Under the pieces are notes generated by a model, which saw nothing but the letters and a program-made list of their open reading frames with translations, was not told where the DNA came from and ran no database searches. Source: VRUE01 sp047519745 (GTDB lineage: Bacteria > Actinomycetota > Thermoleophilia > Solirubrobacterales > 70-9). Taken from it: DNA of 64,000 nt. Below, in pieces: positions 15,736 through 23,864 of the stretch; within the stretch, counting starts at the first letter, position 1, and each line of letters begins with the position of its first letter. Location of the stretch: positions 1 through 64,000 of the forward strand of contig JAPVSJ010000074.1 of the NCBI GenBank assembly GCA_047519745.1, read 5' to 3'. A program made the translations under genes and the position numbers.

Positions 15736-16683
15736 ATGTCATTGGATCTTGGCTCACCTGTGCTCGACGTGGCATTCGGGCTCTCGTTTGCGTTCTTTCT
15801 CCTCAGCGTGATCTCGTCGGCGATCGGTGAGGGCGTCGCTTGGGCCACCAAGCAGCGCTCGAAGACGCTCGAGGCGGGTCTCGAGGGGCTGCTCGGCAAG
15901 AAGACGAAGCTGAAAAAAACAGAGAGCGGCGAAGACAAGACAAAGACTTTGGCGGCAAGCCTGACGGAGCACCCGCTGGTGCAGTCCGACGTGACCACTC
16001 CGGCGAGCCAGAAGAAACCGTCTTACGTGTCCTCACGCAACTTTGCCCTGGCGCTGGTCGACACGGTCAAGGAAGCCGAGGTAGGGCTCGAAAGCGCCCT
16101 CGCCCACGGCCAGGCGGGAGTAGCCCAATTCGAGGAGGGGCTCGCGAAGCTGGATCCCGAGCTGAAGCGCCAGCTGGAGCCACTCTGGCACGAGGCCGAC
16201 CGCGACATCGAAAAATTTCGCAAAGGGGCGGAGAAATGGTTCGACGATGCGATGGACCGGGTCTCCGGCTGGTACAGACGCTGGTCACAGCTGGTGACGA
16301 TCTTCGTCGCGGCGGTTGTCGCCATCGGGCTCAACGCGAGCGCGGTGCGTATTGTCGACCGTCTGTACCAGGATGAATCGGTGCGCGCCGCCGTCGCCGG
16401 CGGCGCCGAAGAAGCGGTCAAGAGCGGCTCCACGCCCGAAGCGAGCGGCAAGGCCGCCGAAGATGCGGTCGAAAACCTCGAAACGCTGAAGCTGCCGATC
16501 TTCTGGGCCGACGACAACCTGCCCTGGAACAGCTGGACGGCGGCCGGCGAAAGCGTCCTTGGCTGGCTCATCACCGTGTTCGCGATATCGCTCGGGGCGC
16601 CGTTCTGGTTCGACGCGCTGGGCAAGATCTCCCGACTGCGAACGACCGGCGCCAGGCCCGAAAACGGAAAGTCGGACGGGTAG
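15736..16683 (+). CDS. Membrane protein of unknown function
   Basis: A 315-residue protein with a hydrophobic N-terminal helix (DVAFGLSFAFFLLSVISSAI, ~11-30) followed by AWATKQRSKTLEAGLEGLLG. A long charged, partly coiled-coil middle region follows (~45-185), with a second helix near 194-212 (LVTIFVAAVVAIGLNASAV) and a third near 275-292 (VLGWLITVFAISLGAPFWF). The GAPFWFDALGKISRLRTTG ending is seen in a conserved but unnamed family of membrane proteins. The ATG is 9 nt after GGAGG. It is the first host-side gene right of the island. No function is proposed. Confidence 0.7.
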   Translation: MSLDLGSPVLDVAFGLSFAFFLLSVISSAIGEGVAWATKQRSKTLEAGLEGLLGKKTKLKKTESGEDKTKTLAASLTEHPLVQSDVTTPASQKKPSYVSSRNFALALVDTVKEAEVGLESALAHGQAGVAQFEEGLAKLDPELKRQLEPLWHEADRDIEKFRKGAEKWFDDAMDRVSGWYRRWSQLVTIFVAAVVAIGLNASAVRIVDRLYQDESVRAAVAGGAEEAVKSGSTPEASGKAAEDAVENLETLKLPIFWADDNLPWNSWTAAGESVLGWLITVFAISLGAPFWFDALGKISRLRTTGARPENGKSDG

Positions 16684-16743
16684 GCCTCAGCGCCCGATTC
16701 CAGGGCCGGTCGGGAAGGCGCGAGGGTTAGTGTTCGCTCCCCC

Positions 16744-17268
16744 GTGAGCACTCGCGCCCTCCTCGCCTTCCTTGCCGTCTGCGCCGTCATCGGCCTGCTT
16801 GCGTTCGGGCTGCTGAACAAGGGTGAGGCGAAGATCGCTGTCGGCGAACCCGTGCCCGATCGGGAGTTGCCGGTCCTCGGCGACGAAGGCAAGCAGGGCG
16901 ACATCGCCGAATATCGCGGGCGCTGGGTGCTGGTCAACCTCTGGGCCTCGTGGTGCATCCCCTGTCGGCAGGAGGCCCCTGTCCTTGATCGCTTCGCCCG
17001 GCAGTACCGCAAGCGCGGCGTCAGCGTGCTCGGCATCAACGTCCAGGACAACAGCGACGACGCGCTCGCCTTCGTCCGCGAATACGACGTTCGCTATCCG
17101 CAGCTGCGCTCGATCGGCGACGAGCGCAGCGCCGCCTTCGGCTCGACCGGGGTCCCCGAGAACTTCCTCGTCAACCCACGCGGCCATCTGGCCCTGATCT
17201 GGCGAGGACCGGTCGACGAAAGCTTCCTCGAAAAGCAGGTCGTGCCGATCGTCGAAGGTCGCTCGTGA
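16744..17268 (+). CDS. TlpA/CcmG-like membrane-anchored thiol-disulfide oxidoreductase
   Basis: A 174-residue thioredoxin-fold protein attached by an N-terminal helix (LLAFLAVCAVIGLLAFGLL, ~5-23), with the catalytic domain outside the membrane. The active site is NLWASWCIPCRQEAPVLD (Cys-Ile-Pro-Cys near 75-78) and the cis-proline loop is GVPENFL (~136-142). CcmG/ResA-type proteins reduce the apocytochrome c haem-binding thiols. The next gene is CcmH-like and overlaps by 4 nt, which supports that role. It starts with GTG; the distal redox partner is not in the window. Confidence 0.88.
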   Translation: MSTRALLAFLAVCAVIGLLAFGLLNKGEAKIAVGEPVPDRELPVLGDEGKQGDIAEYRGRWVLVNLWASWCIPCRQEAPVLDRFARQYRKRGVSVLGINVQDNSDDALAFVREYDVRYPQLRSIGDERSAAFGSTGVPENFLVNPRGHLALIWRGPVDESFLEKQVVPIVEGRS

Positions 17269-17738
17269 GCCGGCGAACGGCAACGCTCGTCGCGCTGCTG
17301 GCGCTCGCCTTGGCGATCACGCCTTCGTCTGCCCTGGCGGCGATACCGCAGACGAGCGTCAACGACATCGAAGGCGAAGTGATGTGCCCGATCTGCGGCA
17401 CCCTGCTGGAGCTGGCCGAATCGCCGCAGGCGCAGCGCGAGCGGGTCCTGGTCAAACGCCTGATCGCCGAAGGAAAGAGCAAGACCGAGGTCAAGGACGC
17501 GCTGGTCGCCCAGTACGGCCCGGCGGTGCTCGCGCTGCCCGAGGGCTCGGGCTTCGACCTCTCCGCCTACCTGGTGCCGGTCATCGCCTTCGTCGGCGCC
17601 GCGCTGGCGCTGGCCTTAGGCGTGCTGCGCTGGCGCCGGTCGGCAAAGCCAGCCGGGCCGGGCGGCGCCTCGGCGGGCGGTCCCCAGGGTGAGGACGCCA
17701 AGCGCCTCGACGCCGACCTCGCCCGCTACGACCTGTAG
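17265..17738 (+). CDS. ccmH: CcmH/CycL-type cytochrome c maturation protein
   Basis: Haem-lyase complex subunit that keeps or reduces apocytochrome c thiols outside the membrane. The 157-residue protein has a signal peptide (VALLALALAITPSSALA), the redox motif VMCPICGTLLELAESPQAQ (Cys-Pro-Ile-Cys near 41-44), the helical bundle typical of CcmH (RERVLVKRLIAEGKSKTEVK then DALVAQYG) and one C-terminal membrane helix (LVPVIAFVGAALALALGVL). It overlaps the TlpA-like gene by 4 nt (GTGA), so the two are translationally coupled. Confidence 0.9.
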   Translation: MSRRTATLVALLALALAITPSSALAAIPQTSVNDIEGEVMCPICGTLLELAESPQAQRERVLVKRLIAEGKSKTEVKDALVAQYGPAVLALPEGSGFDLSAYLVPVIAFVGAALALALGVLRWRRSAKPAGPGGASAGGPQGEDAKRLDADLARYDL

Positions 17739-17758
17739 CGGCCCTGTCGCCGGGGGGC

Positions 17759-18373
17759 TCAGCCCTGGATCACCAGGCCGGTTGCGGTAATCGGCAGATC
17801 GCGTGGCTCCGACCGCTCGAGGCACGCGACCGTCGCGTCCGCCAGGCCGAGCAGGGCAGCAAGCGAGCGCTCATCCCTGAGCGGAGGCCCGAGGATCACG
17901 ACGAGCTCGTAGGCGACGCGCAGGCCGTCCACGGCGGCCGCCATCGCCGGGGAGGCGAGCAGGCGCGGGCCGTCGGCGGACGGCCGCCCGGCGACGACGC
18001 AGACGAGCGGCTCGGTCGCGTCCGCCGAGCCGGGGCCGGCAAGGACGAGCGGCTTGAGGATCTCCCCCACCTCCGCCGCGCCGCGCAAGTGCTCATGCAG
18101 CCCCGGAGCGTTGGCCAGCCCGAGCGCGTCGGCCAGCCAGGGCTCGACCAGGTCGCACTCGACAAGCGCCGTGCGGGTCCCCACCGCGGCGGCCGCCGCC
18201 GCCAAGCCGGCCGCGGCATCGCGGCGACCCGGGCCGGTGCCGGTCAGCAGGACGATCCGATTGCCGAGCAGGCCATCGCGGAGGCGGTTGTATGCCTCGA
18301 GGTCGGCTCGCCGCAACGTCCCCGTTCGCAGCTCCGATGACGACCGGGCGGGGATCTCCGCCAGGACTCTCAC
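17759..18373 (-). CDS. Degenerate ParA/CpsD-like ATPase
   Basis: A 204-residue protein with the layout of bacterial tyrosine kinase/ParA-type P-loop proteins: AYNRLRDGLLGNRIVLLTG, then GTGPGRRDAAAGLAAAAAAV where Walker A should be, then ALVECDLVEPWLADALGL (Walker A-prime Asp) and LVVILGPPL (Walker B position). The P-loop Lys-Thr/Ser is replaced by Arg-Arg-Asp, so normal ATP hydrolysis is doubtful. No Tyr-rich tail is present. It starts at GTG 18373, overlapping the argS stop by 4 nt, so it is coupled to argS. The role is unknown; a regulatory or scaffold function in polysaccharide export is possible. Confidence 0.55.
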   Translation of the reverse strand: MRVLAEIPARSSSELRTGTLRRADLEAYNRLRDGLLGNRIVLLTGTGPGRRDAAAGLAAAAAAVGTRTALVECDLVEPWLADALGLANAPGLHEHLRGAAEVGEILKPLVLAGPGSADATEPLVCVVAGRPSADGPRLLASPAMAAAVDGLRVAYELVVILGPPLRDERSLAALLGLADATVACLERSEPRDLPITATGLVIQG

Positions 18374-20004
18374 ATCTGCTCAGGGGCGGAGATGCCGAGC
18401 AGGCCGAGCGAGGCGGCGATCGTCCGCTGGGTGAGCTGGCAGAGACCGAGGCGCGAGCGCTCGACCCCCTCCCCCTCGGCGCCGACGACCTGGCAGTCGC
18501 GGTAGAAGGCGTGGAAGTCGGCGGCGACCGCGGTCGAGTAGGCGCAGATGCGGTGGGGCGCACGCCGCGCCGCCGCCTCGCGGACCTCCTCGGGGAACTC
18601 GAGCAGGCGCTTGACCAGGTCGCGCTCGGCTGGCACCAGCGGCGTGCCGGGCGTCGGCACACCGGCTTCGCCCGCCTCGCCGCCGGCTTTGCGCAAAATG
18701 CTGGCGATCCGCGCGTGCGCGTACTGCACGTAGTAGACGGGGTTGTCGCTCGACTCACGCCGGGCCAGCTCGAGGTCGAGGTCGACGGTGGTGTCGTGGC
18801 TGCGCCAGAGCATGAACCAGCGCGCCGCGTCGACGCCGATGTCGTCGACCAGCTCGTCGAGCGAGATGAAGTCACCGCTGCGCTTCGACATCTGCGCCCG
18901 CTCGCCCGATTCGACGATGTGGACGAGGCGCATGATCAGCGCCTCGATCACATCCTGGTCGAAACCGAGGGCGGCGATCGCGGCGCGCAAGCGCGGCGCG
19001 TAGCCGTGGTGGTCGGCGCCGAGCACGTTGATCAGGTGCTCGAAGCCACGCTCGAGCTTGTCGCGGTGGTAGGCGACGTCAGCCGCGAGGTAGGTAGGCT
19101 CGCCGTCCGCCCTGACCAGGACGCGATCCTTGTCGTCGCCGAATTCGGTGCTGCGCAGCCACAACGCACCATCGCTCTTGTAGGTGTGGCCGCGTTTCTC
19201 GAGCAACGCCAGTGCGGCCTCGACCTCACCCCTTGAGTAGAGGTCGCGCTCGGAGAACCAGTTGTCGAAGTCGACCCCGAAGCGGTCGAGGGTGGCGCGC
19301 ACGCCGTCTAGGATCAGCTCGACTCCGCGGCGGCCGACCGCATCGGCGTCGGCGGGGTCGATTCCCTCCGCCTGCATCTGCCCGCCGAGATCGCCGACGT
19401 AGGCCCCTTCGTAGCCGTCCTCGGGCGGCTCGCCGCCTGTCATCGTCGCGACGATCGAGGCGGCGAAGCGCTGCACCTGCCCGCCGGCGTCGTTGACGTA
19501 GTACTCGCTCTTCACCTCGTGCCCGACCGCCCGCAGCAGGCGGACCAGCGCGTCGCCGTAGGCGGCATGGCGGCCACCTCCGACGTGGAGTGGACCGGTC
19601 GGGTTGGCGGAGACGTACTCGACCAGGATTCGCTGCGGGTTGGAGACCGGGGCTGGACCAAGACCCTCCTCAGCCGCGGCGAGCCGCGCCATCGCCTGGC
19701 GGTACCACTCGTCGGCGAGAAAGAGATTGACGAAGCCGGGCCCCGCCACCTCGACCCGGTCGAGATGGTGCTCTCCGCCAAGCTCGCGTTCGAGCTCGAC
19801 GCCCAGACGCGTTGCAACGTCGCGCGGCGCTTCGCCCAGCGGCGCAGCCAGGAGCATCGCCGCATTCGAGCTGTAGTCGCCCAGCTCGGGCTTCGGCGGA
19901 CGATCGAGGGTCGGCTCCGGGCCGGTCGACTCGCCATCGCGCAGGGCCAGCGCCGCCCGCTGGACGGCGGCGCGCAGCTCGGCGATCGAGTCCGTTGCAC
20001 TCAT
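18370..20004 (-). CDS. argS: Arginyl-tRNA synthetase
   Basis: Charges tRNA-Arg with arginine in the cytoplasm; class I synthetase, 544 residues. The N-terminal Arg-tRNA recognition domain is followed by the HIGH-equivalent ANPTGPLHVGGGRHAAYGD, the KMSKS-equivalent AQMSKRSGDFISLDELVDD, and a DALR anticodon-binding domain (NPVYYVQYAHARIASILRKA). ATG 20004 is correct because the canonical start MSATDSIAELRAAV lies here and TACGAT is 6 nt upstream; an open frame continues upstream but is antisense to the phosphoesterase gene. The GTG of the next gene overlaps its stop. Confidence 0.97.
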   Translation of the reverse strand: MSATDSIAELRAAVQRAALALRDGESTGPEPTLDRPPKPELGDYSSNAAMLLAAPLGEAPRDVATRLGVELERELGGEHHLDRVEVAGPGFVNLFLADEWYRQAMARLAAAEEGLGPAPVSNPQRILVEYVSANPTGPLHVGGGRHAAYGDALVRLLRAVGHEVKSEYYVNDAGGQVQRFAASIVATMTGGEPPEDGYEGAYVGDLGGQMQAEGIDPADADAVGRRGVELILDGVRATLDRFGVDFDNWFSERDLYSRGEVEAALALLEKRGHTYKSDGALWLRSTEFGDDKDRVLVRADGEPTYLAADVAYHRDKLERGFEHLINVLGADHHGYAPRLRAAIAALGFDQDVIEALIMRLVHIVESGERAQMSKRSGDFISLDELVDDIGVDAARWFMLWRSHDTTVDLDLELARRESSDNPVYYVQYAHARIASILRKAGGEAGEAGVPTPGTPLVPAERDLVKRLLEFPEEVREAAARRAPHRICAYSTAVAADFHAFYRDCQVVGAEGEGVERSRLGLCQLTQRTIAASLGLLGISAPEQM

Positions 20005-20010
20005 CGCCCC

Positions 20011-20043
20011 ATCGTATGGACCGAGCCGGGGCCCGGGTACGCT
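20011..20043. promoter_or_regulatory. Divergent leaderless promoters of argS and the phosphoesterase
   Basis: On the minus strand TACGAT (20011-20016) lies 6 nt before the argS ATG. On the plus strand TACGCT (20038-20043) lies 7 nt before the phosphoesterase ATG. With transcription starting ~7 nt after a -10, both mRNAs should begin at or next to the start codon. Confidence 0.6.
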
Positions 20044-20050
20044 GGCCGCC

Positions 20051-20794
20051 ATGCGCGTAGCCGTGATCACCGACATCCACGCCAATCTGCCCGCCCTCGA
20101 GGCGGTCCTCGAGGCGATCGACGGGGCCGGGGTCGAGGAGATCTGGTGCCTTGGCGACGTGATCGGATACGGGGCCGAGCCCGACGAGTGCGTCGAGTTG
20201 GTGCGCGAGCGCTGTGCTGTCTGCCTGGTCGGCAACCACGACCTCGCGGTTCTCGGCGCGCTCGACATCGCCGCCTTCTCCGAGGCCGCCGCCGAGGCGG
20301 TCGTCTGGACGCGCGAGAACATCTCCGAGCGCAGCCTGGCGCCGCTGCGTGAGCTGGAGCCGTCGGCCGAGCGAGAGGGACTCGGCCTCTTCCACGCCTC
20401 ACCGCGCGACCCGGTCTGGGAGTACGTGCTCTCGGCCGAGCAGGCCGACGCCTGCCTCGACGCGCAGCAGACCCGGATCGGCCTGATCGGCCATTCGCAT
20501 GTCTCGCTCTACTTCACCCGCCCCGGCGACGATGAAGAGGGCGAGGACATCCGTGGCTCCCAGGCGAGCGACGACACCCTGCTCGATCTCAGCTCCGGCC
20601 AGTGGCTGATCAACCCGGGCAGCGTCGGCCAGCCCCGCGACGGCGATCCACGCGCCGCCTGGCTCGAGCTCGACACGGGCGAGCAGGTGGCCCGCTTCCA
20701 CCGCACGCGCTACGACGTCGATCGGGCCGCCGCCTCGATCGTCGCGGCGGGGCTTCCGCGTCGCCTGGCCGAGCGCCTCCAGGTCGGCTCGTGA
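20051..20794 (+). CDS. Metallophosphoesterase (calcineurin-like)
   Basis: A cytoplasmic phosphoesterase with a two-metal centre, 247 residues. All motifs are in order: DIHAN at 8-12, LGDVIGYG at 34-41, GNHD at 60-63, and GHSHVSLYF near 154-162. The closing IDL-like strand is followed by LINPGSVGQPRDGDPRAAW, as in the YfcE/MJ0936 group. The substrate is unknown; members act on phosphodiesters or on phosphoproteins. ATG 20051 fits both the conserved start (MRVAVITDIHAN) and the leaderless promoter. Confidence 0.92.
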   Translation: MRVAVITDIHANLPALEAVLEAIDGAGVEEIWCLGDVIGYGAEPDECVELVRERCAVCLVGNHDLAVLGALDIAAFSEAAAEAVVWTRENISERSLAPLRELEPSAEREGLGLFHASPRDPVWEYVLSAEQADACLDAQQTRIGLIGHSHVSLYFTRPGDDEEGEDIRGSQASDDTLLDLSSGQWLINPGSVGQPRDGDPRAAWLELDTGEQVARFHRTRYDVDRAAASIVAAGLPRRLAERLQVGS

Positions 20795-20859
20795 AGCATA
20801 GACTCGTGCTCAGATGCAGGGAAATCCTGCGCTTAAGACCGTTCTCTAGACTCGCCCGG

Positions 20860-21432
20860 ATGCCTCGCCTGCCGCTACTGTTGCTCACCATCGGGTTCAG
20901 CGCCGCCGCCGCCCTCACGCTCGTCGCCTGCGGCGGCGAAGACGCCAAGCTGTTGCCCGGCGAGACCGCGAGGGAGATCACGGCCAACCTCGACACCGTG
21001 CAGCAGCTGTCCGAAGAAGGCGATTGCCTCGGTGCCGAAAGCGCCGCGCAGCAGGTGGGCGAACAGATCGAAGCGCTGCGTGGTGTCGACGCGAAGCTGA
21101 AGCGGGCGCTCGAAGAAGGCGCCGCAAGGCTCGAAGAAGTGATCTCCACCTGCGAAGAATCGACCACCGAAGGGATCGCCCCGGCGGTCCCGATCGAACC
21201 CGAAGAAGACGAAGAAAAGGCGCCGAAGGAAAAGCCGGCAAAGGAAGCAAAGCCGAAGGAAGAAGAAGTGACGCCGGAAGGCTCGCCATCACTGCCGCCG
21301 CAGGCCAAAGGCAAAGGCAAAGGCAAAGGCCCAGAAAAGGAACACGGCCCGCCTCCTGTGGAAGAAGAACCCGAAGAAGAAAGCTCGTCCGGCGGAGTCG
21401 GCCCCGGCGCTCCAGTTGAAGGGGGCAAATGA
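20860..21432 (+). CDS. Exported lipoprotein with acidic, Pro/Lys-rich tail
   Basis: A 190-residue protein with a lipobox after a short signal peptide (AAALTLVAC, lipidated Cys near 25). A helical region ~33-95 with three Cys is followed by a low-complexity tail of Glu, Lys and Pro, including a KGKGKGKG run. No family is recognised. TAGACT (20847-20852) lies 7 nt before the ATG, so it is probably leaderless. Its stop overlaps the kinase ATG (ATGATG), so expression of sensor-like lipoprotein and kinase is coupled. Glu is nearly always GAA here, unlike the kinase gene, which uses GAG. Confidence 0.72.
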   Translation: MPRLPLLLLTIGFSAAAALTLVACGGEDAKLLPGETAREITANLDTVQQLSEEGDCLGAESAAQQVGEQIEALRGVDAKLKRALEEGAARLEEVISTCEESTTEGIAPAVPIEPEEDEEKAPKEKPAKEAKPKEEEVTPEGSPSLPPQAKGKGKGKGPEKEHGPPPVEEEPEEESSSGGVGPGAPVEGGK

Positions 21433-22658
21433 TGGAGGCCGGGACCCTCTCAGGCCGCTACGAGCTCGGCGACCGACTCGGCTCGGGCGGGATGTCGAAC
21501 GTCTACCTCGCCACCGACCTGACGCTCGAGCGCACCGTCGCCGTCAAGATCCTCGCCGAGCACCTCTCCGACGACGAGCGCTTCGTCGCCCGTTTCCGCC
21601 GCGAGGCGCTCGCCGTCGCCAAGCTGATCCATCCCAACATCGTTCAGGTCTACGACACCGGCATCGACGAGGGGCGTCACTACATCGTCATGGAGTACGT
21701 CGACGGGCGCTCGGGGGCGCAGATCCTGCAACGGCAGGGTCCGATCGGCCCCGAGACCGCGGCCGAGGCCGGCATCCAGGCCTGCGCGGGCCTCGACTAC
21801 GCCCACCGGCGCGGGATCATCCACCGCGACGTCAAGCCGGGCAACCTGATGATCGTCGGCGGCCCGGTCGGAGGCGGCCCGATGACGGTCAAGCTGACCG
21901 ACTTCGGCATCGCCCGGGCGCTCGCCCAGACCCGGATCACCCAGGTCGGCTCCGTGGTCGGCACCGCCGCCTACCTGGCCCCCGAGCAGGTGCGCGGCGA
22001 GGAGGCGACGCCGGCGACCGACGTCTACGCGCTCGGCGTCGTCCTCTACCAGTTTCTCACCGGGCGCCTGCCCTACGAGGGATCGACGCTGGCCGAGCTG
22101 GCGGTGCGCCAGCAGAACGAGCGACCGCTGCCCCCCAGCACCTACAACGACGCCGTTCCCGAGCCGCTCGGCAGCGCCGTCCTGCGGGCGCTCGAAGGCG
22201 ACCCAGCGCGGCGCTACGCCAGCGCCGACGAGCTCGCTGGCGGCCTCCAGCTCGGCCTGCAGGGCGAGGACGTCACCCTGCCCCTCGACGAGGGCACCGC
22301 GGCGACCAGCGTGCTCGGCGGCGAGACGACGACCCGCCGCCTCGACCAGACCGAACGCACCGAGCTGCGCCCGCCCTCGCCGAGCCGCCGCCCGGTCGCA
22401 CGGGCGCCGCAGCCGGCGCCCCACTCACCACCTCCGGCGGCCGCCATCCCGGCCGCGAAGAAGCGCACCGCCTTCTCCCGCTTCGCCCGCTTCGTGCTGG
22501 CCACCGTAGCCCTGGTGCTCATAGCCGCCGCCGTCGCCGCCGCGGTAATCCTCGCCACCGACAAGGCGACCGGCGTCCACGCGACCGAAGTGGCCGGCCA
22601 CACGGTCCATAGGGTCGTGGAAGAAGTCAAAGAACTGGTCAAGAAGAACACCGAATAG
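21429..22658 (+). CDS. PknB-type membrane Ser/Thr protein kinase without PASTA domains
   Basis: A 409-residue transmembrane kinase that phosphorylates proteins on Ser/Thr. The catalytic domain (~10-270) has LGSGGMSNVYLA, VAVKIL (ATP Lys), HRDVKPGNL, DFGIA and an activation loop ending in GTAAYLAPEQ. A Pro-rich linker (~310-350) leads to one membrane helix (FVLATVALVLIAAAVAAAVI, ~358-377) and a short ~30-residue outside tail instead of PASTA repeats. The overlapping upstream lipoprotein may provide the missing external sensor, an inference from coupling. It converges with tgt, leaving only 3 nt between stops. Confidence 0.93.
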   Translation: MMEAGTLSGRYELGDRLGSGGMSNVYLATDLTLERTVAVKILAEHLSDDERFVARFRREALAVAKLIHPNIVQVYDTGIDEGRHYIVMEYVDGRSGAQILQRQGPIGPETAAEAGIQACAGLDYAHRRGIIHRDVKPGNLMIVGGPVGGGPMTVKLTDFGIARALAQTRITQVGSVVGTAAYLAPEQVRGEEATPATDVYALGVVLYQFLTGRLPYEGSTLAELAVRQQNERPLPPSTYNDAVPEPLGSAVLRALEGDPARRYASADELAGGLQLGLQGEDVTLPLDEGTAATSVLGGETTTRRLDQTERTELRPPSPSRRPVARAPQPAPHSPPPAAAIPAAKKRTAFSRFARFVLATVALVLIAAAVAAAVILATDKATGVHATEVAGHTVHRVVEEVKELVKKNTE

Positions 22659-22661
22659 GGC

Positions 22662-23864
22662 TCACGCCCGCCAGGGTGCGGCGCCCTTCAGGACCGCGGT
22701 GGAGTAGGAGCTGAAGGTGCCGGCGCTTATGGCAGTGCGGGCGTGACTCACGAGCTCGTTCATGTAAGTGAGGTTGTGCAGGCAGAGGAGGCGGACCGCG
22801 GTCAGCTCCTCGGCGCGGGAGAGGTAGCTGAGATAGTCGCGGTCGTGGTGCTGGCAGGCGGGACAGGGGCAGCCCTCGGCGATCGGGTCGCGGCTGCCCT
22901 CCCAGCCCGCCTTGCGCAGGTCGAGGCGGAAGCGGTTCTCCGGGTCCGGCACCAGAGCGGTGCCGTGGCGGGCGAGGCGGGTCGGGATCGCGCAGTCGAA
23001 GACGTCGAGGCCGAGGGCGATGCCGCTGAGCAGGTCGTCGACGTCGCCGATGCCGAGCAGGTGCTTGGGGGCTTCTTCGGGAAGCAAGGGAGCGGTCAGC
23101 TCGAGCACGCCGCGCATCTCCTCCTTGTCGCGGCCGAGCGTGCCGCCGATCGCGATCCCGTCGACCCCGGCGGCGGCGACGGCCTGGGCCGACTCGCGGC
23201 GCAGGTCCTCGTGGACGCCGCCTTGGACGATCCCGAAGACCGCCTGCCGCACAGGTCCGTGCTCTCCGTGCCACTGCAGGCAGCGGTCGAGCCAGCGATG
23301 CGTCCGCTCCATCGACCGCGCCGTGTACTCGCGGTCGGCGTGGTAGGGCGTGCACTCGTCGAAGACCAAGGCGATGTTCGACCCCAGCTTCGCCTGCACC
23401 TCCATCGAAACCTCGGGGGAGATGAACAGCGCCTTCCCGTCCCTGTAGGACCTGAAGCGCACGCCCTCCTCGCCGATCGAGACGACCGACCCATGATCTC
23501 CCCCGGGCCGCCCCTTCCCCTTCACCTCGTCAGCCACCCCCCCGTGCGCCAGCGAGAACACCTGGAAGCCACCGGAGTCGGTGATCAAGGCCCTGTCCCA
23601 TCCCATGAACCCGTGCAACCCACCGGCATCGGCAATCCGATCCGGCCCCGGAGAGACAAATAGGTGGTACGTGTTCCCCAGGATCAGCTCGTAGCCGATC
23701 TCGGCCACCTCGCGAGACTCCAGCCCGCGCACGGTGGCCTTGGTAGCCAGCGGAATGAAGGCCGGCGTCTGCACCTCCCCATGCGGCGTATGAAGCACAC
23801 CAGCTCGCGCAGTCCCGTCACGAGCCGCGATCTCAAACCGCAACCGCTCCGGCTCGAACCTCAC
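22662..23864 (-). CDS. tgt: tRNA-guanine transglycosylase (queuine tRNA-ribosyltransferase)
   Basis: Exchanges guanine-34 for a 7-deazaguanine in GUN-anticodon tRNAs. The 400-residue TIM barrel has the catalytic ITDSGGFQVFSL segment, the substrate-binding GIVQGGV and GIAIGG loops, the second catalytic Asp in LDVFDCAIPTRLARHG, and a zinc site CPCPACQHHDRDYL. It starts at GTG 23864, overlapping the gpmI stop by 4 nt, so it is the last gene of the gap-pgk-tpiA-gpmI-tgt operon. No other queuosine-pathway genes are in the window. Confidence 0.96.
   Translation of the reverse strand: MRFEPERLRFEIAARDGTARAGVLHTPHGEVQTPAFIPLATKATVRGLESREVAEIGYELILGNTYHLFVSPGPDRIADAGGLHGFMGWDRALITDSGGFQVFSLAHGGVADEVKGKGRPGGDHGSVVSIGEEGVRFRSYRDGKALFISPEVSMEVQAKLGSNIALVFDECTPYHADREYTARSMERTHRWLDRCLQWHGEHGPVRQAVFGIVQGGVHEDLRRESAQAVAAAGVDGIAIGGTLGRDKEEMRGVLELTAPLLPEEAPKHLLGIGDVDDLLSGIALGLDVFDCAIPTRLARHGTALVPDPENRFRLDLRKAGWEGSRDPIAEGCPCPACQHHDRDYLSYLSRAEELTAVRLLCLHNLTYMNELVSHARTAISAGTFSSYSTAVLKGAAPWRA

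Noticed and set aside
20815..20829. Small hairpin upstream of the lipoprotein gene as a terminator
   Set aside because: GCAGG/CCTGC forms only a 5-bp stem without a U-tract, too weak to call.
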